The notes under the pieces: generated by a model
What the model saw: the letters and a program-made list of their open reading frames with translations, nothing else
Database searches by the model: none
Told to the model about the DNA's origin: nothing
Shown here: positions 4,892 to 12,024 of the stretch, one piece after another
How positions within the stretch are numbered: position 1 is the first letter of the stretch
Layout of the letters: every line of letters begins with the position of its first letter
DNA from: an uncultured Micrococcales bacterium
Lineage (GTDB): Bacteria; Actinomycetota; Actinomycetes; S36-B12; UBA10799
Length of the DNA: 19,723 nt
NCBI GenBank assembly: GCA_937952095.1
Contig: CALFYG010000176.1
Location: 1 to 19,723, forward strand
Direction of reading: 5' to 3'
Translations under genes and position numbers: made by a program

Positions 4892-6192
4892 CAGCGGCGC
4901 GCCATCCGCATCGTCTCGTCCACCGCAGCGAAGTAGCTGTACACCTGGTTCGTGAACGTGTTCGCCCCCGACGCCCCCGACGGCTCGTACCCCGCCATGA
5001 ACTGGAACGTGTTGACCCCGGTGCCCTGACGGATACCCCCCACGGTCGTGTCGACCGTCGTGGCCGTCGGCGACGTCAGGATGTACTTCCCGCCGCCCGT
5101 CCCCGCATCAGCCGACGTCGCATGAACGCCGCTGGTATGGGAAGTGCCGGCCTCCGTGGACGACCTACGCACACCCAACGGGAAATCGACCGAGGCCGAC
5201 TCCGTCGACGACACCTGACCAGGGGCGCGGGTCACCGTCGCGTCGACCCACATCGCCCCACGACGCAAGCAGAGGTCCACGTTGATCTGCGCCGGGTACG
5301 TCGTCGAGTCCTGCTCGACACCCAACCGGAGGATCACGCACTCCGGGGCGTTCCTCAGGATCGACACCGTCGTGAACGGGCCCAGCGCCTGGATCGTCCC
5401 GCCGGTGATCCCCCTGGTCAGCTCGTACGTCTTCGTGTTCTGCCACGCCGACGCCGCACTGCTGTAGTGCGTCAACGACAGCCGAGCGTTCCCGCCGCCG
5501 TACACCACCCGCATGAGGTCGTTCGTGAGCCGCCAACCGGTCGTTGACGCCGCCGTCGCAGAGCCGATCTCGCGGCCCTTCATCATCCGCCACGAGGTCC
5601 CGTCGAACACCTCGACCCGTGCGCACATGTCGTAGTAGTCCGACGCGCCGCACTGCATCGTCCGGGTGGAGTCGAGGAACAGGGTGCCGTCGGTCGTGTA
5701 CGCGACCTTCACGGACCCGCCGTCACCCGTGCGGGTCTGCACCGTCGCCCCCGGTACGTAGTCCATCGTGGCGTCCGTCGGGGTCGCCCACCACGGCACC
5801 GTGGTCCCCACGGCGATGCTGTGGCTGTTGGTCCGCAACGCGCCGAGGAGGCGAGACTCGATCTGGGGGGACGCCCGGCCCTGCAACGCCTCCAGCTCGA
5901 GGGTGTAGTTCGCCCAGTACGACCGGTACCCGGCCGGGGTCACCTCCACGTCGCCGCCCACGACCCGGTAGAACCCGGCGAGCGACGAGTCCGACGACGG
6001 GACCACCGGCACCCCGGAACGCTCGTCGACGTTGCGGAGGAGGCCTTTGAGCTGGTACATCGCGGCGGCGAACCCGCCGGCGGTGGATTCGCGGACGGTG
6101 CCTCGGATGCGGGCCCGTGTGCCGTCGGACGTCCACACCTGCGGTGACGAGCGGCCGAGGTTGATGCCTCCGACGTGGAAGGTGGTGGGCAT
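4891..6192 (-). CDS. Minor tail / distal tail-like protein (433 aa)
   Basis: The gene lies directly behind the tape measure (TGATG junction), where siphoviruses encode the distal tail or first tail-tip protein. The N-terminus MPTTFHVGGINLGRSSPQVW leads into a beta-rich ~130-residue domain ending YWANYTLELEALQG, which resembles the tail-tube-like half of distal tail proteins. The remaining ~300 residues are a Gly/Ser/Thr-rich beta region with many Trp and Tyr (for example VPWWATPTDATMDYV and TGWRLTNDLMRVVYG), which could be a jelly-roll or carbohydrate-binding domain. No enzymatic motif is seen. The name rests on gene order more than on a diagnostic motif. Confidence 0.7.
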   Translation of the reverse strand: MPTTFHVGGINLGRSSPQVWTSDGTRARIRGTVRESTAGGFAAAMYQLKGLLRNVDERSGVPVVPSSDSSLAGFYRVVGGDVEVTPAGYRSYWANYTLELEALQGRASPQIESRLLGALRTNSHSIAVGTTVPWWATPTDATMDYVPGATVQTRTGDGGSVKVAYTTDGTLFLDSTRTMQCGASDYYDMCARVEVFDGTSWRMMKGREIGSATAASTTGWRLTNDLMRVVYGGGNARLSLTHYSSAASAWQNTKTYELTRGITGGTIQALGPFTTVSILRNAPECVILRLGVEQDSTTYPAQINVDLCLRRGAMWVDATVTRAPGQVSSTESASVDFPLGVRRSSTEAGTSHTSGVHATSADAGTGGGKYILTSPTATTVDTTVGGIRQGTGVNTFQFMAGYEPSGASGANTFTNQVYSYFAAVDETMRMARR

Positions 6193-8195
6193 CAGCCGCC
6201 ACCTCCCCGTCCGGTGTTGAACCTGCGGTTGTTGCGGGCCACGACCTCACCGACCTTCTCTCCGTCGAGGATGACGGGGGCGACGACGATGTCGCCCCCG
6301 CCGCCCGCGCCCACAGCGGTGAGCCGGGAACGCCCACCGCCACCCGCGGCCAACGTGGTGTCGCTGTACGAGATCGCCGACGACTCACCGGACGCCGCCA
6401 ACCCCGCGTTGATCTGCCCGAGGCGAGAAGCGATCGAACCGGTCGACGTGGCGTTCAGTTGGCGGATGCGGTCGATCAGCGCCTGCACGCTGCTGATGGC
6501 GGACCCCGTGTTCGCCTGGAACGTCGTCGCCCAGTTCTGCGGGACCGTGTAGATCCGGCCCCGGTACTCGATCGTGCGCTGCTGGGCGTCCGGGGCGTTG
6601 TTCTCGAACAGTGTCCGCGACACGCCGGGGATGTTCAGGATCGCCTCGCGCATGTCCCGGTACTGGTCCGCCGTGATCAGCCCCGCGTCCTTCTGCTCAC
6701 GCAACCGGGCGATCGACAACTGCGCAGCAGCGTCGGCGTTCCCACCAGCGGCGATCACACCAGCGGTGGCCTCCACGATCCCCTGCAACGACGACGCCAC
6801 ATCGTCAACCGAGTGCCCCTCGGTCAGCAGCGTCCCGAACAGGTCGTCGAACGACTGGCGAAGATCACGCTGCGCAGACGGCAGGTCGAACACCCCGTCG
6901 AGGTAGTCCTGAATCTCCTGCGACAAGTCATCGAGGTTCTGCGACGCCTGCGCCATCGACGTCCCGATCCCCTCGAACGCCTGCTTCCCGGTCGACAACG
7001 CCGCCACCAGCGACGGGTGCGCAGCGATCGCGTCGGCCACCTCACCGTTCCACTGGTGCACGTTCGTCGACAGACCAGACGACCAGTCCTGACCGAACAG
7101 CTCGCCGGTCCGTTCCACCACGATCGACAGGCCGACACCGGCAGCGGCGATAGCCGCCGACCACCCCAGCACCGACGCAGCCATCGCGCCGCCCGACACC
7201 GCAGCAGCGGACTGCGACGCAGCCAAACCGTCAGTAGCGACCGTCAACGCCGTCGTCGGCACCACAGCGTTGGCGATCGCCGCGTACAGCCTCGGGCCGA
7301 GCCCAGCGATCGCCGAGAACGCCGGCCCGAGCTTCATCACCTGACCCACCAGGAACGACGTCGCCCCGACCGCAGTGAGGCCCACCGCCCCCCAAGTGGC
7401 GACCTGCCCGATCGCGGACTGCGTCGCAGGGTCCAAATCGTCGAACCGGTCCGACAGGAACTTGACCGCGCCGGCCATGTCCGAGAACGCCTCGGTGGCA
7501 CCCACGCCGACACCCTCGGCCAGGTCCATCAGGTTGTTCTTCAAGATCGCGATCTGGCCGGTCAGAGTTTCGCCCTCTTGCGCGGCAAAGCCCCCCGCGT
7601 TCTCGCGGAGGGCTCCAAGGACCGTCCCGAAGTGGTCGGCCGCGTATGCGTTCTCGTCCAACACGATGCCGTTGCGCTGCAACGCCCCAGCGGACCCGGC
7701 CACCGCCCGACCGACCTGCTTCGCCGCGGTCACCAGGTCCACCCCGAACTTCGCGGCGTAGTCCTGCACCAGCGGCGTCAACCGAAGGATCTGCGACTCC
7801 GTCATGTGGAACGTGCCGAGCATCGCCTGCGCCGACACCGTGGCGTCATCCGCGAACTTCGTGGTGTCCTGCAACGCCGCCGCCTGGTCGAGGAACGCAG
7901 CCGTCGACGCCCCCGCGAGCTCCGGCATGTTCTGAATGCTGTTCTCCAACCGGAGAAGCGCGGCGTGCTCCTCTTCGGCAGCCTGCGCCGCCTTCCCCAA
8001 GCCGACCAGAGCGACCGCACCGAACGTCGCCATCGCGACACCGGCCGACGTGAGCGTCCGCCCGTACCGCTGCGCCGACGTCTCCGCCTGACCGAGGTTC
8101 CGGCGCGCCGACGCACCGACTTTCCCAAACTCCCGCTCCGCCTGCGCGCCGTTCGCCGTGATCAGGATGCGGAGAGAGTCGGTCAGCCCTGCCAT
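6192..8195 (-). CDS. Tail tape measure protein (667 aa)
   Basis: The tape measure fixes tail length and is ejected with the DNA. The sequence begins MAGLTDSLRILITANGAQAE, followed by EFGKVGASARRNLGQAE, a typical tape-measure N-terminus of basic helical repeats. A membrane-like Ala/Gly-rich segment lies near residues 50-70 (TSAGVAMATFGAVALVGLGK), and further hydrophobic stretches lie around residues 260-370. At roughly 1.5 angstrom per residue the length predicts a tail of about 100 nm. It is short for the family and has no visible peptidase or lysozyme domain. The ATG at 8195 overlaps the stop of the frameshifted chaperone (TGATG), the standard order. The C-terminus is Gly-rich (RFNTGRGGGG). 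Confidence 0.93.
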   Translation of the reverse strand: MAGLTDSLRILITANGAQAEREFGKVGASARRNLGQAETSAQRYGRTLTSAGVAMATFGAVALVGLGKAAQAAEEEHAALLRLENSIQNMPELAGASTAAFLDQAAALQDTTKFADDATVSAQAMLGTFHMTESQILRLTPLVQDYAAKFGVDLVTAAKQVGRAVAGSAGALQRNGIVLDENAYAADHFGTVLGALRENAGGFAAQEGETLTGQIAILKNNLMDLAEGVGVGATEAFSDMAGAVKFLSDRFDDLDPATQSAIGQVATWGAVGLTAVGATSFLVGQVMKLGPAFSAIAGLGPRLYAAIANAVVPTTALTVATDGLAASQSAAAVSGGAMAASVLGWSAAIAAAGVGLSIVVERTGELFGQDWSSGLSTNVHQWNGEVADAIAAHPSLVAALSTGKQAFEGIGTSMAQASQNLDDLSQEIQDYLDGVFDLPSAQRDLRQSFDDLFGTLLTEGHSVDDVASSLQGIVEATAGVIAAGGNADAAAQLSIARLREQKDAGLITADQYRDMREAILNIPGVSRTLFENNAPDAQQRTIEYRGRIYTVPQNWATTFQANTGSAISSVQALIDRIRQLNATSTGSIASRLGQINAGLAASGESSAISYSDTTLAAGGGGRSRLTAVGAGGGGDIVVAPVILDGEKVGEVVARNNRRFNTGRGGGG

Positions 8196-8736
8196 CAGTC
8201 ACTGCCCTCCGTCACCTTGTCGTGCACCACGTCACGCCACAACAGATCCAGGTCCCCCATCAGCGACGCCCGCACCGTTGGCGGCCCCCACTGCGGGAAC
8301 ATCTGGTTGAACACCGCCACGTAGTCGTCTACGCAGCCGAGCCTTTTGGGGCGCGCTCCACCTCGTACGACCCGACCGCGTCGACGGCGGCCTCGAGGTT
8401 CATGCGGCCCGCCTCCTCGACGGCCTCCTTGCGGGGCTTGCCGTGACGGAAGTGGAGGTGCATGGCGATGATCGCCTGGCACTCGCCGGCCGAGTTCGTC
8501 GGGTTGATGTACGCCCACGACGTGCCTGCCTGCTTCTCCACGAACGACGCCTCGGCCAGCGTCAGCGAGTCCTGGGTGATGTCCTCACCGTCGTAGGTGA
8601 CCTTCCACTTCTGCTCGGTCGACCCGAACTGGAACCGGACCCGGACCGCTTCGATGATCTCGACGAGGTTCCCGTCGAAGTCGCCGGACTTGACCGCTTC
8701 GATCACACGGCCGGCGGTGAGTTCTTCTTCGTCCAT
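8195..8736 (-). CDS. Tail assembly chaperone, -1 frameshift fusion product (180 aa)
   Basis: Siphoviruses make a long form of the tail chaperone by a -1 ribosomal frameshift just before the tape-measure gene. Here the zero frame reads ...VERAPK through the heptamer C CCA AAA, then slips back one base to continue RLGCVDDYVAVFNQMFPQWG and on to DKVTEGSD, ending at 8195. The fusion is 131 plus 49 residues. The extension has no good start codon of its own, reads as a sensible Trp- and Asp-rich protein, and its stop overlaps the tape-measure ATG, all as expected. The long and short forms coat the tape measure and recruit tail tube subunits during assembly. Confidence 0.85.
8329..8736 (-). CDS. Tail assembly chaperone, short form (135 aa)
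   Basis: This is the unshifted product, starting MDEEELTAGRVIEAVKSGDF and ending in APKGSAA four codons beyond the slip site. It is acidic at the N-terminus and mostly helical, with a conserved-looking VRFQFG and KWKVTYDG region, consistent with the G-type chaperone of lambda-like tails. AGGAGG lies 11 bases before ATG 8736. The preceding gene is the gp10-like protein (23-base gap). Confidence 0.85.
   Translation of the reverse strand: MDEEELTAGRVIEAVKSGDFDGNLVEIIEAVRVRFQFGSTEQKWKVTYDGEDITQDSLTLAEASFVEKQAGTSWAYINPTNSAGECQAIIAMHLHFRHGKPRKEAVEEAGRMNLEAAVDAVGSYEVERAPKGSAA
8344..8350 (-). promoter_or_regulatory. Slippery heptamer CCCAAAA for -1 frameshifting
   Basis: The minus strand reads gcC CCA AAA in the chaperone frame, which is the classic X-XXY-YYZ layout. 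It sits 12 bases before the zero-frame TAG stop. The site, its frame and the downstream open frame agree. I did not identify a clear pseudoknot or stem downstream. Confidence 0.85.
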
Positions 8737-8759
8737 TGGTGCGCTGCCCTCCTGGGTTG

Positions 8760-9215
8760 TCAGCCCGCGAATGTGCGGGCCAGGTGTGAACGGACCTCTT
8801 GGCGGATCAGCCGTGCGGAGTTCCGCACGACGATCGGCTCGGCCCGCTCGAAGAACTTCTTGCCGCGGGTGCCGGGGTGTTGCACCGGCCCGCCGCGCAC
8901 CCCGCCGTCAGGGAACGCCAACGCCTTCTTGCGGCGAGGTGCGATCTCGTGGGCGGCGGTGTCGTTGTTGATCAGGTGGACCGCGCCCGTGTATCGGAGC
9001 ACCCCCACCACGTTCTCGTAGCCGGTCACCCGGTAGCGGACGTTCCACTTCCCGCCGGAGCGGCCGACGCCTCGCAGCGTCCCGCCGGGGGAACCGAGGC
9101 CCGCCCCGGACGCTGCTGCGATCATCACGCCCTTGCCGGCGAGGCACGCCTTCTCCACGCCGACCCGGTTGGCGCGGGTGACCGCACGGCCACCCGACAC
9201 CAACCGGTTCGCCAA
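8760..9215 (-). CDS. HK97 gp10-like neck / tail completion protein (151 aa)
   Basis: The C-terminal half carries the usual pattern of this family: a His-x-Ile-x-Pro (HEIAPRRKKALAFPDGG), then VQHPGTRGKKFFERAEPIV, matching the HPGT-x-x-x-x-FF element of gp10-like and minor neck proteins that join head and tail. Start choice is uncertain: TTG 9215 gives MANRLVSGG, while a CTG at 9233 would add a helical lead. The in-frame TGA at 9242-9240 limits the gene on that side, and neither start has a clear ribosome site. It lies after the major tail gene, whereas in most siphoviruses it comes before it. Confidence 0.75.
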   Translation of the reverse strand: MANRLVSGGRAVTRANRVGVEKACLAGKGVMIAAASGAGLGSPGGTLRGVGRSGGKWNVRYRVTGYENVVGVLRYTGAVHLINNDTAAHEIAPRRKKALAFPDGGVRGGPVQHPGTRGKKFFERAEPIVVRNSARLIRQEVRSHLARTFAG

Positions 9216-9239
9216 CTGATCAGCAGACGAAGCCAGGGC

Positions 9240-9644
9240 TCAGCCGACCTTGTACACGTTCGACGCCGCGTTCCACGACCCCGAGATCGCCGTCGCACCG
9301 TTCACGTCGGTGTCGACCGAGAAGTCGGGCAGCATCGTGCCGAACCAGTACGGGCCGGCCGTCGACGGGGTCTTGGGGTACCAGTAGAACCGGCGGGCGA
9401 GGCCGTCCGTCGCAGCCGTGTAGGTCTGCGCGGTGGCGTCGTCGAAGAACCCGGAGAAGGTCCCCTGGCAGTCGGGCAGGCCCGACACGTACTGCTTGTT
9501 GGTGTCGCCGAGGGCGGTCACGTCGAAGTTGTCGGTCGAGAAGTCGATCGTCATCTTCGACACGTAGGCCAGGGGCTCCGCCGAAGCGGTGTCCGAGGCG
9601 AGACCGACGTACAGGCGACCGGAACGGCCAGCGATACGAGCCAT
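9240..9644 (-). CDS. Major tail (tube) protein (134 aa)
   Basis: The sequence starts MARIAGRSGRLYVGLASDTA and continues with features of tail tube proteins: a lead of Val-Ser-Lys-Met-Thr-Ile-Asp-Phe, FDVTALGDTNKQYVSGLPD, then GTFSGFFDDATAQTY. The Asp-Val-Thr-x-x-Gly-Asp-x-x-Lys pattern is common in small actinophage major tail proteins. The chain ends NAASNVYKVG. AAGGAG precedes ATG 9644. It sits between the CgeB-like glycosyltransferase and the gp10-like gene, and upstream of the chaperones as expected. It would polymerise into the tail tube around the tape measure. Confidence 0.85.
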   Translation of the reverse strand: MARIAGRSGRLYVGLASDTASAEPLAYVSKMTIDFSTDNFDVTALGDTNKQYVSGLPDCQGTFSGFFDDATAQTYTAATDGLARRFYWYPKTPSTAGPYWFGTMLPDFSVDTDVNGATAISGSWNAASNVYKVG

Positions 9645-9701
9645 GTGTGCGCACTCCTTGGGTTGGTGCTGATCAGTGGAGGGGTGCGCTGGCCCCGTGG
9701 T

Positions 9702-10706
9702 TCAGGTGAGGTGCTGCAACAACCGGGCGGCGTGGTTCGCGAACGTGCGGTCCGCGATCGCCTCCCGTGCTTCCCGCGCCACCTGGCCGCGGTTGTCCGG
9801 GTGGGCGAGCCACCAGCGGAGCTTGTCGCCGAAGTCCTCAGGCGAGTCGAACGTCGGGACCATCGGCAGAACCTCACGGTTCTCGCCTCTGGCCTCGGTC
9901 AGGTAGAACGTCCCGCACGCTGCGAGCTCAACCTCACGGGGACCCATCGCCCAGCCGTGCGACAGGTGCGCCGCCTGAGCTTCGGTGCGGTACAGGTTCG
10001 CCGACGCCGCGGACCCGCGGTACACGTCGGCGGTGGTGGCGTTGTCCATGCACTCGGCGAGGTCGTGACCGACGAACCCGTACAGCGGCGAGTCGGGGGT
10101 GAGGTCCTGCCAGTTGCCCCCGAACAGGGCGTCGATCCCCGTCCAGTCGACAGCCTCGAAGAACTCGCGCCGCGACGGGTACCCGGTGCCGACGAACGAG
10201 AAATCGCACTTCTCGTCGGACGGGCCGGGGTGGTGGACGTCGGGGTCGTAGGCGTGCGGCATGTACAGGGTGCCGGCGGGGAACGCTTCGATGTTGGTGG
10301 GGTCGTTGACGACGTTGAGGTCGACCTGCTCGGCGAGGCCGATCTGGCGTTGGTCCTCGTACGGCGACTCGGTGTGCAACATGACGAGCCGGTGCCGGCG
10401 GGCCCGGATGATGGGGAACAGCTCGGGCAGGACGTAGAACCCGGAGACGACGAGGACGACGTCGGGCCAGAACCGATAGCAGCAGTTGAGGATGCCCTCG
10501 TTGGCGAGCTGGAGCGCCTGCTCGAGGACCAGGGGCTTCTCGTAGGTGTCGCCGACCGGCATGTGGACCTTGTCGTAGAAGTCGAGGCGGTCGTTCAGGT
10601 TGAAGTCGAGCACCTGGCAGCCGTTGGCCCGGAGGCCCTTGACCCAGCCCCGGTGGACGTCGCCGACGGAGAAGTGGGGGCCGGGGTGAACGACGAGGAC
10701 CCGCAC
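9702..10706 (-). CDS. GT-B fold glycosyltransferase, CgeB / Glyco_trans_1_2 type (334 aa)
   Basis: The protein opens with MRVLVVHPGPHFSVGDVHRG, a Rossmann strand. The middle contains MLHTESPYEDQRQ, LNVVNDPTNIEAFP and YMPHAYDPDVHHP. The C-terminal half has FSFVGTGYPSRREFF, LFGGNWQDL, VYRGSAASANLYR and GPREVELAACGTFYLTEARG, which follow the group 1 glycosyltransferase pattern seen in CgeB-like proteins (sugar-nucleotide binding in the C-terminal lobe). It lies directly upstream of the major tail gene, suggesting modification of tail or other virion proteins. The GTG start lies inside the target duplication of the inserted element. The original ribosome site (GAGGA) was separated from it and only a GAGAGAG from the element end now precedes it. 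Confidence 0.85.
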   Translation of the reverse strand: MRVLVVHPGPHFSVGDVHRGWVKGLRANGCQVLDFNLNDRLDFYDKVHMPVGDTYEKPLVLEQALQLANEGILNCCYRFWPDVVLVVSGFYVLPELFPIIRARRHRLVMLHTESPYEDQRQIGLAEQVDLNVVNDPTNIEAFPAGTLYMPHAYDPDVHHPGPSDEKCDFSFVGTGYPSRREFFEAVDWTGIDALFGGNWQDLTPDSPLYGFVGHDLAECMDNATTADVYRGSAASANLYRTEAQAAHLSHGWAMGPREVELAACGTFYLTEARGENREVLPMVPTFDSPEDFGDKLRWWLAHPDNRGQVAREAREAIADRTFANHAARLLQHLT

Positions 10707-10711
10707 CTAGA
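10704..10711. repeat. Target site duplication, left copy (CACCTAGA)
   Basis: The 8-base sequence is identical to 12046-12053 and directly abuts the inverted end of the inserted element. It includes the GTG start of the glycosyltransferase gene (complement of CAC, 10704-10706). Confidence 0.85.
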
Positions 10712-10759
10712 TGTTCTCTCTCGTGAGGTTCCTGTCATGCAGACCTCGGGACGTTGTTG
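10712..10759. repeat. Left inverted end of the element, with 24-base interruption
   Basis: TGTTCTCTC (10712-10720) matches the extreme right end inverted. The continuation CTCGGGACGTTGTTG (10745-10759) matches the inner part of the right end but is displaced by about two helical turns, and the transposase stop codon lies within the displaced segment. Confidence 0.8.
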
Positions 10760-10956
10760 TCAGCAGACAGGTCGAGGACCATCTGGCCCTTCTCGCGCTC
10801 CGGTAGGACGATCGGCTGGTCGGTGAGCTTGGGACCGGGCACGGGAGCTCGGCTGATCGGCGGTCGGTTGCCGAGCGAGGTGTGCGGGCGGTCGTGGTTG
10901 TACTCGTTGAGGAACGGGACCAGGTGCTCACGGCGGGCCTCCTCGCGAAGCCGGTT
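10735..10956 (-). pseudogene. IS481-family transposase, C-terminal remnant
   Basis: The minus-strand frame reads NRLREEARREHLVPFLNEYN, then HDRPHTSLGNRPPISRAPVP, and ends NNVPRSA at TGA 10737-10735. The motif Tyr-Asn-x-x-Arg-Pro-His-x-x-Leu-Gly-x-x-Pro-Pro is the hallmark C-terminus of the DDE integrase core in IS481 and related IS3-like transposases; the catalytic Glu would lie just upstream and is missing. Only about 70 of an expected ~300 or more residues remain. A TAA lies in frame at 10965-10963 and there is no start codon. It is therefore inactive, and the break near 10956 marks where the passenger DNA joins. Confidence 0.8.
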
Positions 10957-10961
10957 GCATG

Positions 10962-11015
10962 GTTACCAGCCTCGCGCGGTTCAAGAGTTACCGGGTGGAT
11001 GGTTGACTTGTTACC
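10962..11015 (+). repeat. Three spaced GTTACC direct repeats upstream of and in the passenger promoter
   Basis: GTTACC occurs at 10962-10967, 10987-10992 and 11010-11015, with spacings of 25 and 23 bases, close to two helical turns. The third copy lies in the promoter spacer. This could be a regulator array, or chance in a short motif. Confidence 0.35.
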
Positions 11016-11031
11016 GCAAGAGTGGTAGAAA
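11003..11031 (+). promoter_or_regulatory. Promoter of the passenger operon, TTGACT-N17-TAGAAA
   Basis: A -35 box TTGACT (11003-11008) is spaced 17 bases from TAGAAA (11026-11031). The ATG at 11039 follows seven bases after the -10 box, so transcription should begin at or next to the start codon (leaderless). The local AT content is higher than its surroundings. It drives the plus-strand genes against the late operon. Confidence 0.65.
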
Positions 11032-11038
11032 ACTCACC

Positions 11039-11278
11039 ATGCACAAGCTTGAGTTCCGAGTCATGCCCAGCAGCACCACGGGGTCGTGGGACGTGATGTC
11101 CCGCGAGATCCCGACGTCCGCCAACAGGACGCCGGAGTGGTCGCTGATGACCGTCGCCCGCGACGCCACCGAACTCGGCGAAGCGATCCTGGAGGAGGTT
11201 GAGTTCAGCACGGCCGCCCACGTCCATCGCGTGGATGGCCCGGTCGGCTGCCATCACTGCCGAGAGTTGACCAAGTGA
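11039..11278 (+). CDS. Passenger gene 1: unknown small protein (79 aa)
   Basis: The protein starts MHKLEFRVMPSSTTGSWDVM and ends HHCRELTK. The middle (PEWSLMTVARDATELGEAIL) looks like a strand followed by an amphipathic helix. A C-terminal Cys-His-His-Cys cluster (GCHHCRELTK) could bind a metal together with His residues just before it. The ATG is chosen because it lies at the expected transcription start; a longer in-frame upstream extension would cross the promoter and the transposase remnant on the opposite strand. The gene overlaps the next by a GTGA or TGATG junction. No family is recognised. Confidence 0.7.
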   Translation: MHKLEFRVMPSSTTGSWDVMSREIPTSANRTPEWSLMTVARDATELGEAILEEVEFSTAAHVHRVDGPVGCHHCRELTK

Positions 11279-11763
11279 TGACCGGGCTAACGGCCGCTGA
11301 GGTCGCCACCGTCCGAGAAGTCCGCAGTCACATCGTGACGGGGCACAAGCTCACGCCGCTCCTGGTGGAAGACCTGCTCGCGATCGTCGACCGATTGACC
11401 GGCAATGTCGGCCACTGCGCCGGACCGTCGTGGGCCGCGCATGAGGTGCTGGCGGTCGCTACCGGTGAGCCGTGCCCAGCCTGCGGGACGGTGATGCCCA
11501 TGACCAACACCTGCGCCGCGTGCGGTCGCATCTACGACCCGGCCAAGCCGCACGACTGCGCCGACCGCACCGCGTTCACCCACGGACTCGAACTCCTCCG
11601 CCAGATGGAGGACCCCGTCGTGGACTGCTGCGTCGTGAAGTGGACCGGCCCTTGCTACCTCGGCGGAGAGTGGCACTACTGCTCCCGTCTGGCCGAGCAC
11701 ATCGGTCACCACGGTTGTGAGTGCGGTGAGGACGTCGCCGCTTTCACCGAGGTGCCGGCATGA
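11278..11763 (+). CDS. Passenger gene 2: Cys-rich zinc-ribbon-like protein (161 aa)
   Basis: Residues 1-50 are helical (GLTAAEVATVREVRSHIVTG, then LTPLLVEDLLAIVDRL). The centre carries two Cys-x-x-Cys knuckles, in GEPCPACGTVMPMTNTCAAC, followed by GRIYDPAKPHDC, which is a zinc-ribbon pattern. A second Cys/His-rich part near the C-terminus includes CCVVKWTGPCYLGGEWHYC and EHIGHHGCECGEDV. Ribbons of this kind usually bind nucleic acid or proteins, but no enzyme motif is visible. GTG 11275 would be an alternative start. The stop overlaps the ATG of the next gene (ATGA). No known family is recognised. Confidence 0.75.
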   Translation: MTGLTAAEVATVREVRSHIVTGHKLTPLLVEDLLAIVDRLTGNVGHCAGPSWAAHEVLAVATGEPCPACGTVMPMTNTCAACGRIYDPAKPHDCADRTAFTHGLELLRQMEDPVVDCCVVKWTGPCYLGGEWHYCSRLAEHIGHHGCECGEDVAAFTEVPA

Positions 11764-12011
11764 CTCCCACCGCAACCGAGGCCCCTAATGTCCCGGCCGT
11801 GCCGCTGGACCCCGAGACCCGCAAGAAGCTGTCCCGGGTCTCCCAGACCGCCGTGCGCTCCACCAAGGAACGCGACGAGCTCATCGCCGACGCCTACCGC
11901 CAGGGAGCCTCGATGCGGGAGATCGGCCGGATCGTCGGCATGACCCACCCGGGCATCCGAAGCATCCTCATCCGGGACGGCATCTACGACCCGAGCCGGT
12001 CCGACGAGTGA
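11760..12011 (+). CDS. Passenger gene 3: small helix-turn-helix protein (83 aa)
   Basis: After a Pro/Thr-rich lead (residues 1-20), residues ~38-72 read RDELIADAYRQGASMREIGR then IVGMTHPGIRSILIRDG, a clear helix-turn-helix like that of resolvase C-termini or sigma region 4 (Ala-x-Met-Arg-Glu-Ile-Gly at the turn, His-Pro-Gly-Ile-Arg in the recognition helix). It ends at 12011, 34 bases before the right end of the element. It could regulate the passenger promoter or bind the element ends; neither can be decided from the sequence. Confidence 0.75.
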   Translation: MTPTATEAPNVPAVPLDPETRKKLSRVSQTAVRSTKERDELIADAYRQGASMREIGRIVGMTHPGIRSILIRDGIYDPSRSDE

Positions 12012-12024
12012 CCTTGTCATTTGT

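Noticed and set aside
3203..4936. A 577-codon open frame on the plus strand
   Set aside because: It is almost entirely Arg, His and Pro, mirrors the minus-strand tail genes in a GC-rich codon pattern, and has no ribosome site or domain.
6459..8324. A 621-codon open frame on the plus strand
   Set aside because: Antisense shadow of the tape-measure gene; Arg-rich composition, no domain.
8195..8518. A separate gene before the tape measure
   Set aside because: The first half is an out-of-frame read of the chaperone; only the part after the slip site is used, as a frameshift extension.
10707..10931. A minus-strand gene over the transposase remnant
   Set aside because: Its Ser/Thr/Arg-rich product is in another frame; the frame with the Arg-Pro-His-x-x-Leu-Gly motif is the genuine transposase remnant.
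10754..11038. A longer N-terminus for passenger gene 1
   Set aside because: It would run through the antisense transposase remnant and the promoter; the sequence before residue 96 is not protein-like.
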